Part shown: positions 1 through 6,110 of the stretch, piece after piece
Layout of the letters: every line of letters starts with the position of its first letter
Numbering within the stretch: position 1 is the first letter of the stretch
Origin: Halalkaliarchaeum sp036625675
GTDB lineage: Archaea; Halobacteriota; Halobacteria; Halobacteriales; Haloferacaceae
DNA: 8,105 bases
Direction of reading: 5' to 3'
Assembly: GCA_036625675.1 (NCBI GenBank)
Contig: JAZKTH010000116.1
Span: forward strand, 1-8,105
Translations under genes and position numbers: made by a program
The notes under the pieces: generated by a model
The model's input: the letters and a program-made list of their open reading frames with translations, nothing else
The model's database searches: none
What the model was told of the DNA's origin: nothing

Positions 1-5
1 GAGGG

Positions 6-602
6 CTACAGCCCCGCGAGCAGGTCCGGGGAGACCTCGGCGTGCGGGACGACCTCCCCGCCGTACTCCTCGGCGAACGCCTCGGCGTCAGCCGTGTCGG
101 AAAAGGGGATCAACGAACTCCCCATCGCCCCCTGGACGTCGCTCCCGGCCACGAGCACGAGTTCGGACGCGTCCGCGAACGCGTCGGCTCCGAGGTGGGC
201 CGTGATCACGAGGGAACCGCCCTCCCCCTCGACCGAGTAGTCGACGCCCGAATAGTCGGTGAGATACGAGACCTCGACGGTGCGCCCCTCGTCCTCGCGC
301 TGGAAGCCGTACTTGTAGGTGCACTTGCTGCTGCAGAACCACGCGGGACCGTCCCGCCCCTCCGGGACGTCGCCCTCGAAGTAGGTCTGCCCGGCCGGTC
401 CGGGATGCTCGCTGATCACCATCCCGCACTGGTCGCAGGTCTGGTCGCCGTCCAGCGAAACGGGCTCCGGGACGTCGTCGCCGAGACAGCCGGCCAGCCC
501 CACGAGCGGCACGGTCGCGGCCGCGGCAGCGCTCGACAGCATCCCCCGGCGCGTGACCGCGGGGAGGCCGGAACGGTCGGATCGCTCGCGTGAGTCGTTC
601 AT
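6..602 (-). CDS. nosL: NosL family copper-binding Tat lipoprotein
   Basis: The 198-residue protein is probably exported by the Tat pathway and anchored as a lipoprotein on the outer face of the membrane. The N-terminus has a twin-arginine motif (TRRGML, residues 17-22), an Ala-rich hydrophobic stretch and a lipobox LAGC with Cys39. The NosL signature follows: CDQCGM at 56-61, a second Cys pair (FCSSKC, 89-94), and the C-terminal run GSDVQGAMGSSLIPF then AEAFAEEYGG (about 153-182). NosL proteins bind Cu(I) and are known as accessory factors for nitrous oxide reductase, but many haloarchaeal copies stand apart from nos genes. No nos gene is visible here, so a general copper-chaperone role is inferred. 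The ATG at 602 is chosen because it puts the Tat signal near the N-terminus; upstream in-frame starts add an unrelated 29-residue leader. The gene is divergent from artA across 119 bp. Confidence 0.88.
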   Translation of the reverse strand: MNDSRERSDRSGLPAVTRRGMLSSAAAAATVPLVGLAGCLGDDVPEPVSLDGDQTCDQCGMVISEHPGPAGQTYFEGDVPEGRDGPAWFCSSKCTYKYGFQREDEGRTVEVSYLTDYSGVDYSVEGEGGSLVITAHLGADAFADASELVLVAGSDVQGAMGSSLIPFSDTADAEAFAEEYGGEVVPHAEVSPDLLAGL

Positions 603-630
603 GTCGACGGATTGGGTGCACAGCGGAATA

Positions 631-647
631 GGTCGTCTGGTACGACC
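631..647. repeat. Inverted repeat between nosL and artA
   Basis: GGTCGT (631-636) and ACGACC (642-647) form a perfect 6-bp inverted repeat with a 5-nt spacer in the divergent nosL-artA intergenic region. It lies about 30 bp upstream of the nosL ATG, near where TATA/BRE would sit for that gene. It could be a regulator site, but in GC-rich DNA a repeat this short may be chance. Confidence 0.25.
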
Positions 648-690
648 GACGAAAGAACGCCCGGACGGATCGGCGAGTCGGATGGACAAG

Positions 691-699
691 GGATATACT
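691..699 (+). promoter_or_regulatory. TATA-like box for artA
   Basis: The A/T-rich stretch GGATATACT stands out from its surroundings. Its centre is about 27 nt before the artA ATG at 722, the spacing expected for a haloarchaeal leaderless transcript. No Shine-Dalgarno sequence precedes the ATG, which agrees with leaderless initiation. Confidence 0.55.
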
Positions 700-721
700 C
701 CCGCGTCACGTTGCGAGGGGT

Positions 722-1852
722 ATGTACGGTTCCGTCCCGGGAGCTGCCGTGTCCCGGTCCCTCCCCGCCCAGATCGGCCCGGACGGGCTGTTCGAGGTCG
801 GCCCCGTCTCCGACGGGCTGGCGTGGCTCTCGATCGGGCTGTTCGTGCTCGCGGCCCTGCTGGAGTGGCGGGGCCGGCGGGTCGAGGGCGCGGGCGACGC
901 GATCGGGAAGCCCGTGCGAGCGGTCGCGTTCGCGGCGTGGCTCGCGTTCGCGGCGTTCTGGCTCAACCTGTTTCCCCACTTCACGTTCATCCACCAGTCG
1001 TACGTCGAGGGGCTGTTGAGCCTGATCGCGGTGCCCGCCTCCGTGTACGTCGGCTGGCTCGCCTACTCCGGCCGCGACACCCTGTTCATTCTCACGCGCG
1101 CGGTGGCGGTCATGGGGATCATCTACCTCCCGTTCGAGACGATCCCGGCGCTTTCGATCGCGGGGATCGCGCTGCCGGCCCCCCGGCAGGTGTTGATCGA
1201 ACACACCGCCGGGGTGACCGCGTTCGTGATGGAGCAGTTCGGGCACACGCCGGAACTGGTCGAGAGCAGCGAGGGGTACGACGCCACCTTCCGGTGGGTG
1301 TACGAGGGCGACGCCGGCCCGGCCGGCGAGGACGGCCACGTCATCCTCGTGAGCGTGGTGCTCGCGTGCACCGGCCTGGGCAGCATGGCGATCTTCGGGG
1401 GGCTGATCGCGGCCGTCCGGGCGCCCTTCTCGCGCAAGCTCCGCGCGCTGGCCGTCTCGATCCCGGTGATCTACGTTCTCAACGTGCTCCGGACGTCCTT
1501 CATCACGATCGTGACGGGCAACCAGTACATGCACTGGTACCCGGAGGCGGTGCTTTTCCTGTTCGGCGAGACCGACCCGTATCGCGTCTCGTTTCTGGTC
1601 TCCGACCGGATGATGAGCCAGGTACTCGCGGTCGTCGCGCTGGTGGGCGTCACCTACCTCGTCGTCCGGCAGCTCCCCGAACTCCTGGTCGTGTTCGAGG
1701 ACGTGCTCTTCGTGCTCACCGGCGAGGAGCACGATCTGGAGGAGACGATCGACCTCCCCAGGGAGCCGACGAACCGCGGGGTGGCCGGGCGAGGGCCGAC
1801 GGACGTGGAGGGCGCCGACCCGACCCCGTCTGATCCCGACGTCACGGACTGA
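722..1852 (+). CDS. artA: Archaeosortase A
   Basis: This polytopic membrane cysteine transpeptidase-like enzyme processes PGF-CTERM proteins such as the S-layer glycoprotein, coupling removal of the C-terminal segment to lipid anchoring. The 376-residue protein has about eight hydrophobic segments. The proposed catalytic residues are visible: Cys216 (LACTG), Arg257 (NVLRTSF) and Arg296 (SDRMMSQ). Their spacings of 41 and 39 residues match the published Haloferax volcanii triad Cys173/Arg214/Arg253 as I recall it, with a constant offset of 43. That offset suggests a longer N-terminus here; a GTG at codon 10 is an alternative start, but the ATG at 722 fits the TATA-like box. The C-terminal ~40 residues are hydrophilic, Asp/Pro-rich and probably cytoplasmic. 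The gene converges on dph5 with a 19-nt gap. Confidence 0.93.
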   Translation: MYGSVPGAAVSRSLPAQIGPDGLFEVGPVSDGLAWLSIGLFVLAALLEWRGRRVEGAGDAIGKPVRAVAFAAWLAFAAFWLNLFPHFTFIHQSYVEGLLSLIAVPASVYVGWLAYSGRDTLFILTRAVAVMGIIYLPFETIPALSIAGIALPAPRQVLIEHTAGVTAFVMEQFGHTPELVESSEGYDATFRWVYEGDAGPAGEDGHVILVSVVLACTGLGSMAIFGGLIAAVRAPFSRKLRALAVSIPVIYVLNVLRTSFITIVTGNQYMHWYPEAVLFLFGETDPYRVSFLVSDRMMSQVLAVVALVGVTYLVVRQLPELLVVFEDVLFVLTGEEHDLEETIDLPREPTNRGVAGRGPTDVEGADPTPSDPDVTD

Positions 1853-1871
1853 CGAGACGGCCCTCGGTGGG

Positions 1872-2666
1872 TCACTCCACCAGGTCGCGCGGCGCGCCCG
1901 CCAGCCCCGCGAGCGCGTCGGCCTCGACGTGGTGGAGGTCCCCGGGAATCACGAGCAGGTGGAGGGGATCGCCGAACGTCCGGTCGGCGAGGGCGGAGAG
2001 CCGATCAGCGTCGACGACGGGCGAGGGGCTCCCGGCGCGGGCGACGACGACGGCGAGCTCGTCTCGCCAGTGGTCCGCCAGCAGCTCGGCGGCGACGTCG
2101 GCGGTCATGTACTCCTCGTGCCCGGGATCCGGGCCGCCGGGACCGGTTCCGACCTTGATGTCGAGGTACACCAGCGTGTGGAGCCCCCGTTCGCGGTTGG
2201 CCTCGATCGCGTCGAGCGCGCTCTGCGGGACGCCGTCGCCGCCGTGAGCGTACGGGAACGGCAGGGTGACCGCCTTCCCGAACCGGTAGTTCTGCAGGCC
2301 GGTCAGGCCCGCGGCGGCCGACTCGGCGGTCACGCCGTGGATCACCCGAGTGTCGATCCCCCGTTCGAGGGCGCGCAACCTCAGGTCGACGTGAGTGGTC
2401 GATATCATCGTGTCGCCGGCGGTGAGAAACGCCGCCTCGCCCGTTCGCGCCGCCTCGAGGATCGGCTCCGGCTCCCGTTCGACGCCCTCCCTGTCCCGGC
2501 GCTCGATTTCGACGCCGTGGTAGGACTCGAGCGCCCCGAGGTCGGCCCCGACCAGTCGGCTCGTGTAGAACTCGGCGAACACACGGTCGGCCGACCGGAT
2601 CGCCTCCCGCCCCTCGACCGTGACCGACCGCTCGTCGTAGAGCCCGAGCCCGATGAAGGTGAGCAT
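1872..2666 (-). CDS. dph5: Diphthine synthase (diphthamide biosynthesis methyltransferase)
   Basis: This SAM-dependent methyltransferase methylates the modified histidine of elongation factor aEF-2 during diphthamide synthesis. The 264-residue length is typical. The N-terminus MLTFIGLGLYDERS (1-14), the GDTMISTTH segment (84-92) for SAM binding, the VIHGVTAESA-AGLTGLQNYRFGK stretch (108-131) and the C-terminal LLVIPGDLHHVEADAL (237-252) are all hallmark regions of the tetrapyrrole-methylase-fold Dph5 family. The ATG at 2666 gives the conserved N-terminus exactly and sits about 27 nt after a TATA-like element, so the transcript is likely leaderless. There is no operon partner: the gene converges with artA and is divergent from the oxidoreductase operon. 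Confidence 0.95.
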   Translation of the reverse strand: MLTFIGLGLYDERSVTVEGREAIRSADRVFAEFYTSRLVGADLGALESYHGVEIERRDREGVEREPEPILEAARTGEAAFLTAGDTMISTTHVDLRLRALERGIDTRVIHGVTAESAAAGLTGLQNYRFGKAVTLPFPYAHGGDGVPQSALDAIEANRERGLHTLVYLDIKVGTGPGGPDPGHEEYMTADVAAELLADHWRDELAVVVARAGSPSPVVDADRLSALADRTFGDPLHLLVIPGDLHHVEADALAGLAGAPRDLVE

Positions 2667-2669
2667 ACC

Positions 2670-2683
2670 GGCCGCAGGCGGCC
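2670..2683. repeat. Palindrome just upstream of dph5
   Basis: GGCCGC-AG-GCGGCC is a 6-bp perfect inverted repeat between the dph5 TATA-like box and its start codon. It may be a regulator site or chance in GC-rich DNA. Confidence 0.2.
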
Positions 2684-2689
2684 CGGGCG

Positions 2690-2697
2690 CATAAGCC
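2690..2697 (-). promoter_or_regulatory. TATA-like box for dph5
   Basis: On the minus strand the sequence GGCTTATGC lies about 25-28 nt before the dph5 ATG at 2666. This is the position and form of a haloarchaeal TATA box for a leaderless gene. Confidence 0.5.
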
Positions 2698-2781
2698 CCC
2701 GGCCTCCCGGCCGAACGATTCCGGTCGAGGAACTACCGGAGTCGCCGTGGCGGAGGGGAATACCTGACAACAACGCCGAAC

Positions 2782-2853
2782 GTCATTGATTACCATAGTA
2801 AATCGAAATTGCGGTTTACAACCGTGAAACCTCCGCAAATCGACGCCAATGAC
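2782..2853. repeat. Nested inverted repeats in AT-rich leader upstream of porG
   Basis: An outer perfect 7-bp repeat, GTCATTG (2782-2788) with CAATGAC (2847-2853), encloses an inner pair. The inner pair can be read as TTGCGG (2809-2814) with CCGCAA (2833-2838), or as TTGC plus GGTTT (2813-2817) with AAACC (2827-2831) plus GCAA. AAATCGA also occurs as a direct repeat at 2800-2806 and 2837-2843. This stretch (about 2770-2940) is far more AT-rich than the flanking genes. It lies upstream of the probable porG TATA box, where an operator or regulator-binding array would be expected. Confidence 0.45.
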
Positions 2854-2884
2854 ATCATCTTTCATAAACATTACAGCGTTCTGA

Positions 2885-2907
2885 TATAATATAGTCCCCC
2901 AATATAG
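2885..2907 (+). promoter_or_regulatory. Probable TATA region for the por operon
   Basis: TATAATATAG (2885-2894) and a second AATATAG (2901-2907) form a 7-bp direct repeat 13 bp apart. Either could be the TATA box; transcription would then start about 2912-2932, leaving a leader of roughly 30-50 nt before the porG ATG at 2961. A GGGAGA sequence (2948-2953) is a plausible ribosome-binding site, so this operon is probably not leaderless. The exact box cannot be decided by eye. Confidence 0.45.
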
Positions 2908-2960
2908 CGGGAGTAATTTCACCGTAATAGTTGCCGCATACACACCCGGGAGAACGTACG

Positions 2961-3506
2961 ATGCAAGAGATCAGAATACACGGCCGCGGGGGACAGGGCT
3001 CGGTGACGCTTGCCCAGCTCGTCGCGGGAGCGGCGTTCGAAGGGTCCCGCTGGGCACAGGCGTTCCCGGCGTTCGGCGTAGAACGGCGGGGAGCCCCGGT
3101 AGAAGCGTACGTCCGGCTGGACGAGGATCGAATCAGGGATCGGAGTCAGGTCACGTCGCCGGACTACGTGATCGTCCAGGACACGTCGCTGCTCGACATC
3201 GTCGACGTGGCCGACGGAATGAGCGAGGACGGGCTGCTGCTCGTCAACAGCGCCGACTCGATCGAGGAGCTGGGCCTAGACCTCGACCTCGACGTCGAGG
3301 TGCGCACCGTCGACGCGACTGCGATCGCTCGCGAGCACCTGGGCGTTCCGATCGCCAACACCGCGCTCATGGGAGCGTTCGCGGCGGCGACCGGGCTCGT
3401 CGAGCCCGACTACGCGAAGGCGGTCGTCAGAAAGAAGTTCGACGAGGGGATCGCCGAGAAAAACGCGTCGGCGATCGACGCCGCAGTGCAGGAGGTGTCG
3501 GCATGA
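2961..3506 (+). CDS. porG: 2-oxoacid:ferredoxin oxidoreductase, gamma subunit (four-subunit type)
   Basis: This is the gamma subunit (domain III homologue) of pyruvate/2-oxoacid:ferredoxin oxidoreductase, the part of the complex linked to CoA handling. The 181-residue protein opens with the family hallmark IRIHGRGGQGSVTLAQLVA (4-22), followed by FPAFGVERRGAPVEAYVR (35-52) and the C-terminal NTALMGAFAAATGL (133-146). Its length is normal for a stand-alone gamma subunit. The ATG at 2961 is chosen because the GRGGQG motif sits right after the N-terminus in this family and GGGAGA precedes it by 7 nt; a TTG 30 nt upstream is less likely. It is the first gene of a porG-porD-porA-porB operon and overlaps porD by 4 nt (ATGA). 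The substrate is inferred. Confidence 0.92.
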   Translation: MQEIRIHGRGGQGSVTLAQLVAGAAFEGSRWAQAFPAFGVERRGAPVEAYVRLDEDRIRDRSQVTSPDYVIVQDTSLLDIVDVADGMSEDGLLLVNSADSIEELGLDLDLDVEVRTVDATAIAREHLGVPIANTALMGAFAAATGLVEPDYAKAVVRKKFDEGIAEKNASAIDAAVQEVSA

Positions 3507-3778
3507 GCGAAGCCGACGAGACGCTGTCGCTGGGCGCCGTCGTGGAGCCGCGCACGAGCCTCGCCAACGAGACCGGGAGCTGGCGGTCACAGCGCCCGGT
3601 ATTCGACGGCGAGACCTGCATCGGCTGCGGGCTGTGTGAGCGCTTCTGTCCGGACGGGGTCGCACAGGAAGTCGGCGAGATGGAGTACGACGTCGACCTC
3701 GACTACTGCAAGGGCTGCGGGATCTGTGCCGGCGAGTGTCCCGTCGACGCGATCGAGATGGTCCCGGAGGTGAAGTGA
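3503..3778 (+). CDS. porD: 2-oxoacid:ferredoxin oxidoreductase, delta subunit (2[4Fe-4S] ferredoxin)
   Basis: This small iron-sulfur subunit passes electrons from the catalytic core to external ferredoxin. The 91 residues hold two classic CxxCxxCxxxCP motifs: Cys39/42/45/49 (CIGCGLCERFCP) and Cys69/72/75/79 (CKGCGICAGECP). Both are intact, so two 4Fe-4S clusters are expected. The ~35-residue N-terminal lead containing TGSWRSQRPV is typical of PorD/VorD proteins. The start overlaps the porG stop (ATGA). A strong ribosome site, GGAGGTG at 3491-3497, sits 5 nt before it, so translation is probably coupled. porA follows with no gap. Confidence 0.93.
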   Translation: MSEADETLSLGAVVEPRTSLANETGSWRSQRPVFDGETCIGCGLCERFCPDGVAQEVGEMEYDVDLDYCKGCGICAGECPVDAIEMVPEVK

Positions 3779-4996
3779 ATGTCCCGGGAGATCATGAAGG
3801 GGACGGCGGCGGTCGCGAAGGCGGTCGTCGGGGCCGACCCCGACGTCGTCTCGGCGTACCCGATCACCCCGCAGACGGGGATCGTCGAGGGCATCGCGGA
3901 CCTGGCTGCCGACGGCGTCTACGACGGCGAGTTCCTGCGGATCGACAGCGAGTTCAACGCCGCCTCGTCCGTGATCGGGGCCAGCGCCGCCGGCGCGCGG
4001 ACCTTCACGGCGACCTCCTCGAACGGCCTGAAGCTGATGAGCGAACCGCTGTTCACCGCGGCGGGGATGCGACTGCCGCTGGTGCTCGCGGTCGCCAACC
4101 GGAGCCTCTCCGCGCCGCTGTCCATCTGGAACGACCACACCGACTCGATGGCCGAGCGGGACGCCGGGCTGGTGCAGCTGTACGCCGAGGACGTCCAGGA
4201 GGCGGTCGACAACACCCTGATCGCGTTCCGCGTGGCCGAGGAACTGAAGCTTCCGGTCATGTCCAACCTCGACGGGTTCATCCTCACCCACGTCCAGGAG
4301 CCCGTCGACGTGCCCGAACCCGAGGAGGTCGAGGAGTTCCTGCCGCCGTACGAGCCCGAGCACACGCTCGATCCGTCCGAGCCGAAGACGATGGGCGCGT
4401 ACGCCCGGCCGGAGCACTGGACCGAGACGAAGTACGTCCCCCACGAGGTACTCCACCGGGCGGGGGACGTGATCGAGCGCGCCACCGCGGAGTTCGAGGA
4501 GGTCTTCGGCCGGTCGTACGGCGACGCCGGCGGCCTGCTCGACACCTACCGGCTCGACGACGCCGAGGTCGCCCTCGTTGCGATGGGAAGCCTGGCGGGG
4601 ACGACGAAGGAGGCCGTCGACCGGGCCCGCGAGGAGGGGATCCCGGTCGGGGTCGTCCGACCGCGCGTCTTCCGGCCCTTCCCGGCGGAGGCGTTCCGGG
4701 AGGCGCTGGCGGGCGTCGAGGCGGTCGGCGTCCTCGAGAAGGCGGTCTCTCCGGGCTCCGGGGGGCCGATGGCGATGGAGCTCAAGTCCGCGCTGTACGA
4801 CCTGCCGGACCGCCCGACCGTGTGCAACTACGTGCTCGGCATGGGCGGTCGCGACGTCACCGTCGACGAACTGTGCGAGATCGCGGCCGAGGCGTACGCC
4901 GACGCCGACGTCGCGCCCCACGAGTTCGCGGCCGAGGACGCCGAGGTCTGGCCGCAGCTCCGCGAGGAGATCCTGCCCGAGGAGGTGAAACACTGA
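3779..4996 (+). CDS. porA: 2-oxoacid:ferredoxin oxidoreductase, alpha subunit (four-subunit type)
   Basis: This catalytic alpha subunit (domains I/II) works with beta to decarboxylate a 2-oxoacid, probably pyruvate, and form acyl-CoA. The 405-residue protein shows YPITPQTGIVE (27-37), the DSEFNA motif with Glu58 in the position of the TPP-activating glutamate, the GASAAGARTFTATSSNGLKLM run (67-87), NRSLSAPLSIWNDHTDSMAERD (107-128) and NLDGFILTH (163-171). PKTMGAYARPEHW (202-214) and GVVRPRVFRPFP (291-302) are also family landmarks. The size fits the four-subunit class rather than the roughly 600-residue fused gamma-alpha subunit of two-subunit enzymes. The ATG directly follows the porD TGA, with GGAGGTGA at 3766-3773. 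Pyruvate is favoured by similarity to PorA, but a branched-chain or aryl 2-oxoacid cannot be excluded. Confidence 0.93.
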   Translation: MSREIMKGTAAVAKAVVGADPDVVSAYPITPQTGIVEGIADLAADGVYDGEFLRIDSEFNAASSVIGASAAGARTFTATSSNGLKLMSEPLFTAAGMRLPLVLAVANRSLSAPLSIWNDHTDSMAERDAGLVQLYAEDVQEAVDNTLIAFRVAEELKLPVMSNLDGFILTHVQEPVDVPEPEEVEEFLPPYEPEHTLDPSEPKTMGAYARPEHWTETKYVPHEVLHRAGDVIERATAEFEEVFGRSYGDAGGLLDTYRLDDAEVALVAMGSLAGTTKEAVDRAREEGIPVGVVRPRVFRPFPAEAFREALAGVEAVGVLEKAVSPGSGGPMAMELKSALYDLPDRPTVCNYVLGMGGRDVTVDELCEIAAEAYADADVAPHEFAAEDAEVWPQLREEILPEEVKH

Positions 4997-5958
4997 TGTC
5001 CACCGACGAACCCGAGATCGAATCCGACGCCGAACCCGAACGGGAGTTCGACTACGACGACGCCGGTTTCGCGCCCGGCCACCGCGCCTGTTCCGGGTGC
5101 GGTCCGGCGCTGGTCGCCAGGCACGTCGCCGACGAGGCCGGCGAAAACACGATCATCGCCCACCCGACGGGCTGCATGGAGGTCGTCTCCTCGCCGTTCC
5201 CCGAGAGCTCCTGGGGAGTGAGCTGGATCCACAACGTGTTCGCGAACGCCCCCGGCGTCGCCTCCGGCATCGAGGCGGCCTACCGGTCGTTCACCCGGCA
5301 GGGACGCGAGGAGTTCGAGGACCACGAGGACGTGAACTTCGTCGTGCTCGCCGGCGACGGGGCCACCTTCGACATCGGGATCCGCAGCCTGAGCGGGATG
5401 TTCGAGCGGGGCCACGACATCCTGTACGTCGCCTACGACAACGAGGCGTACATGAACACCGGCGTCCAGCGCAGCGGGTCCACGCCGACGGGCGCCCACA
5501 CCACCACGACCCCATCCGGCACCGAGAGCGTCGGCGAGGTTCAGGGCAAAAAAGACATGCCCGCGATCGCCGCCGCGCACGGCGTCGAGTACGTCGCGAC
5601 GGCGAGCATCTCCGATCCCATCGACTTCCGCAACAAGGTCCGCGAGGGGCTCGAGGTCGACGGGCCGGCGTACGTGCAGGTGCTGGCTCCCTGCCCGGTC
5701 GGGTGGGGCTTCGAGGCCGACGAGACGGTCGACCTCGGCGAGCTCGCGGTCGAGACTGGCGTCTATCCGATCTACGAGATGGAGGACGGGGAAGTGACCG
5801 GCGTCAACACGATCCGCGACCGGACGGACGTCGAGGAGTACCTGAAACGGCAGGACCGCTTCTCGCACCTGTTCGAAAGCGAGGAGGGCGAGGAGACGAT
5901 CGAGGCGATCCAGGAGGAAGTCGACGCGCGGATCGAAGAGCTCGGGATGGACGGATGA
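4996..5958 (+). CDS. porB: 2-oxoacid:ferredoxin oxidoreductase, beta subunit (TPP-binding)
   Basis: This TPP-binding beta subunit (domain VI homologue) of the complex has 320 residues. Cys32 and Cys35 (CSGCGP), Cys60 (HPTGCME) and Cys233 (APCPVGW) are the four ligands of the proximal 4Fe-4S cluster. The TPP/Mg motif begins AGDGATFDIG (119-128) and ends in YDNEAYMNTGVQRS (147-160). KKDMPAIAAAHGVEYVATAS and LAVETGVYPIYE also match PorB. The frame stays open far upstream, but the true start is the ATG overlapping the porA stop by one base (TGATG), with GGAGGTGA at 4981-4988. The N-terminal ~20 residues are an acidic haloarchaeal extension. The TGA stop lies at the edge of an IS element and its last bases may derive from that insertion, so the native C-terminus could have been slightly different. 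Confidence 0.93.
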   Translation: MSTDEPEIESDAEPEREFDYDDAGFAPGHRACSGCGPALVARHVADEAGENTIIAHPTGCMEVVSSPFPESSWGVSWIHNVFANAPGVASGIEAAYRSFTRQGREEFEDHEDVNFVVLAGDGATFDIGIRSLSGMFERGHDILYVAYDNEAYMNTGVQRSGSTPTGAHTTTTPSGTESVGEVQGKKDMPAIAAAHGVEYVATASISDPIDFRNKVREGLEVDGPAYVQVLAPCPVGWGFEADETVDLGELAVETGVYPIYEMEDGEVTGVNTIRDRTDVEEYLKRQDRFSHLFESEEGEETIEAIQEEVDARIEELGMDG

Positions 5959-6110
5959 CATCCTCCTCGCCGTGAACGGCGAGGTTTCCTCGCGCTGGGG
6001 GTATCGCTTACCGACCCACGGAGGCAACTTGCGGGTTCGTATGCTCCTCGTTGGGAACTGAGCGTGGTGACTCTGACCATTCGTGGTCGTCCCACGTGAG
6101 GCATACAGGC
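5959..6110 (-). ncRNA. Predicted omega/re-RNA of TnpB (position inferred)
   Basis: TnpB nucleases are guided by an RNA whose scaffold covers the 3' end of tnpB through the element's right end and whose guide is the flanking DNA just beyond. By that rule the scaffold here would run leftward from within tnpB (roughly 6110) past the tnpB stop (6008-6010) to the 9-bp hairpin at 5965-5984. The guide would then read into the last porB codons in antisense. Only the hairpin and geometry are seen; transcription, the 5' end and the exact junction are inferred. Confidence 0.4.
5965..5984. repeat. Perfect subterminal hairpin, tnpB 3' side
   Basis: CCTCGCCGT (5965-5973) and ACGGCGAGG (5976-5984) are perfect 9-bp inverted arms with a 2-nt loop, starting 7 nt after the porB TGA. 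This is the expected right-end hairpin of an IS200/IS605-type element and would also close the predicted guide-RNA scaffold. It might also affect the 3' end of the por mRNA, but no T-tract typical of archaeal terminators follows on the plus strand. Confidence 0.75.

Noticed and set aside
553..1833. Long plus-strand frame overlapping artA.
   Set aside because: Its Arg-rich translation is a shadow of artA, which has full membrane-protein character and catalytic residues in the correct frame.
2005..2943. Minus-strand frame running from the AT-rich leader into dph5 in another frame.
   Set aside because: The part over dph5 is a shadow frame, and the first ~60 codons over the AT-rich leader match no family I know and cover the por promoter.
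3587..4993. Long minus-strand open frame opposite porA.
   Set aside because: It is a high-GC mirror frame; the Arg/Asp/Val-rich translation shows no motifs, while the opposite strand encodes clear PorA.
3736..4995. Plus-strand open frame upstream of and continuous with porB, as if porB were a 740-residue fusion.
   Set aside because: The upstream 420 residues are Arg/Gly/Pro-rich frame-shifted translation of porA with no family features. The true start overlaps the porA stop and has its own ribosome site.
5965..5990. Rho-like or intrinsic terminator for the por operon.
   Set aside because: The perfect hairpin is better explained as the element's end structure, and no T-rich tract follows.
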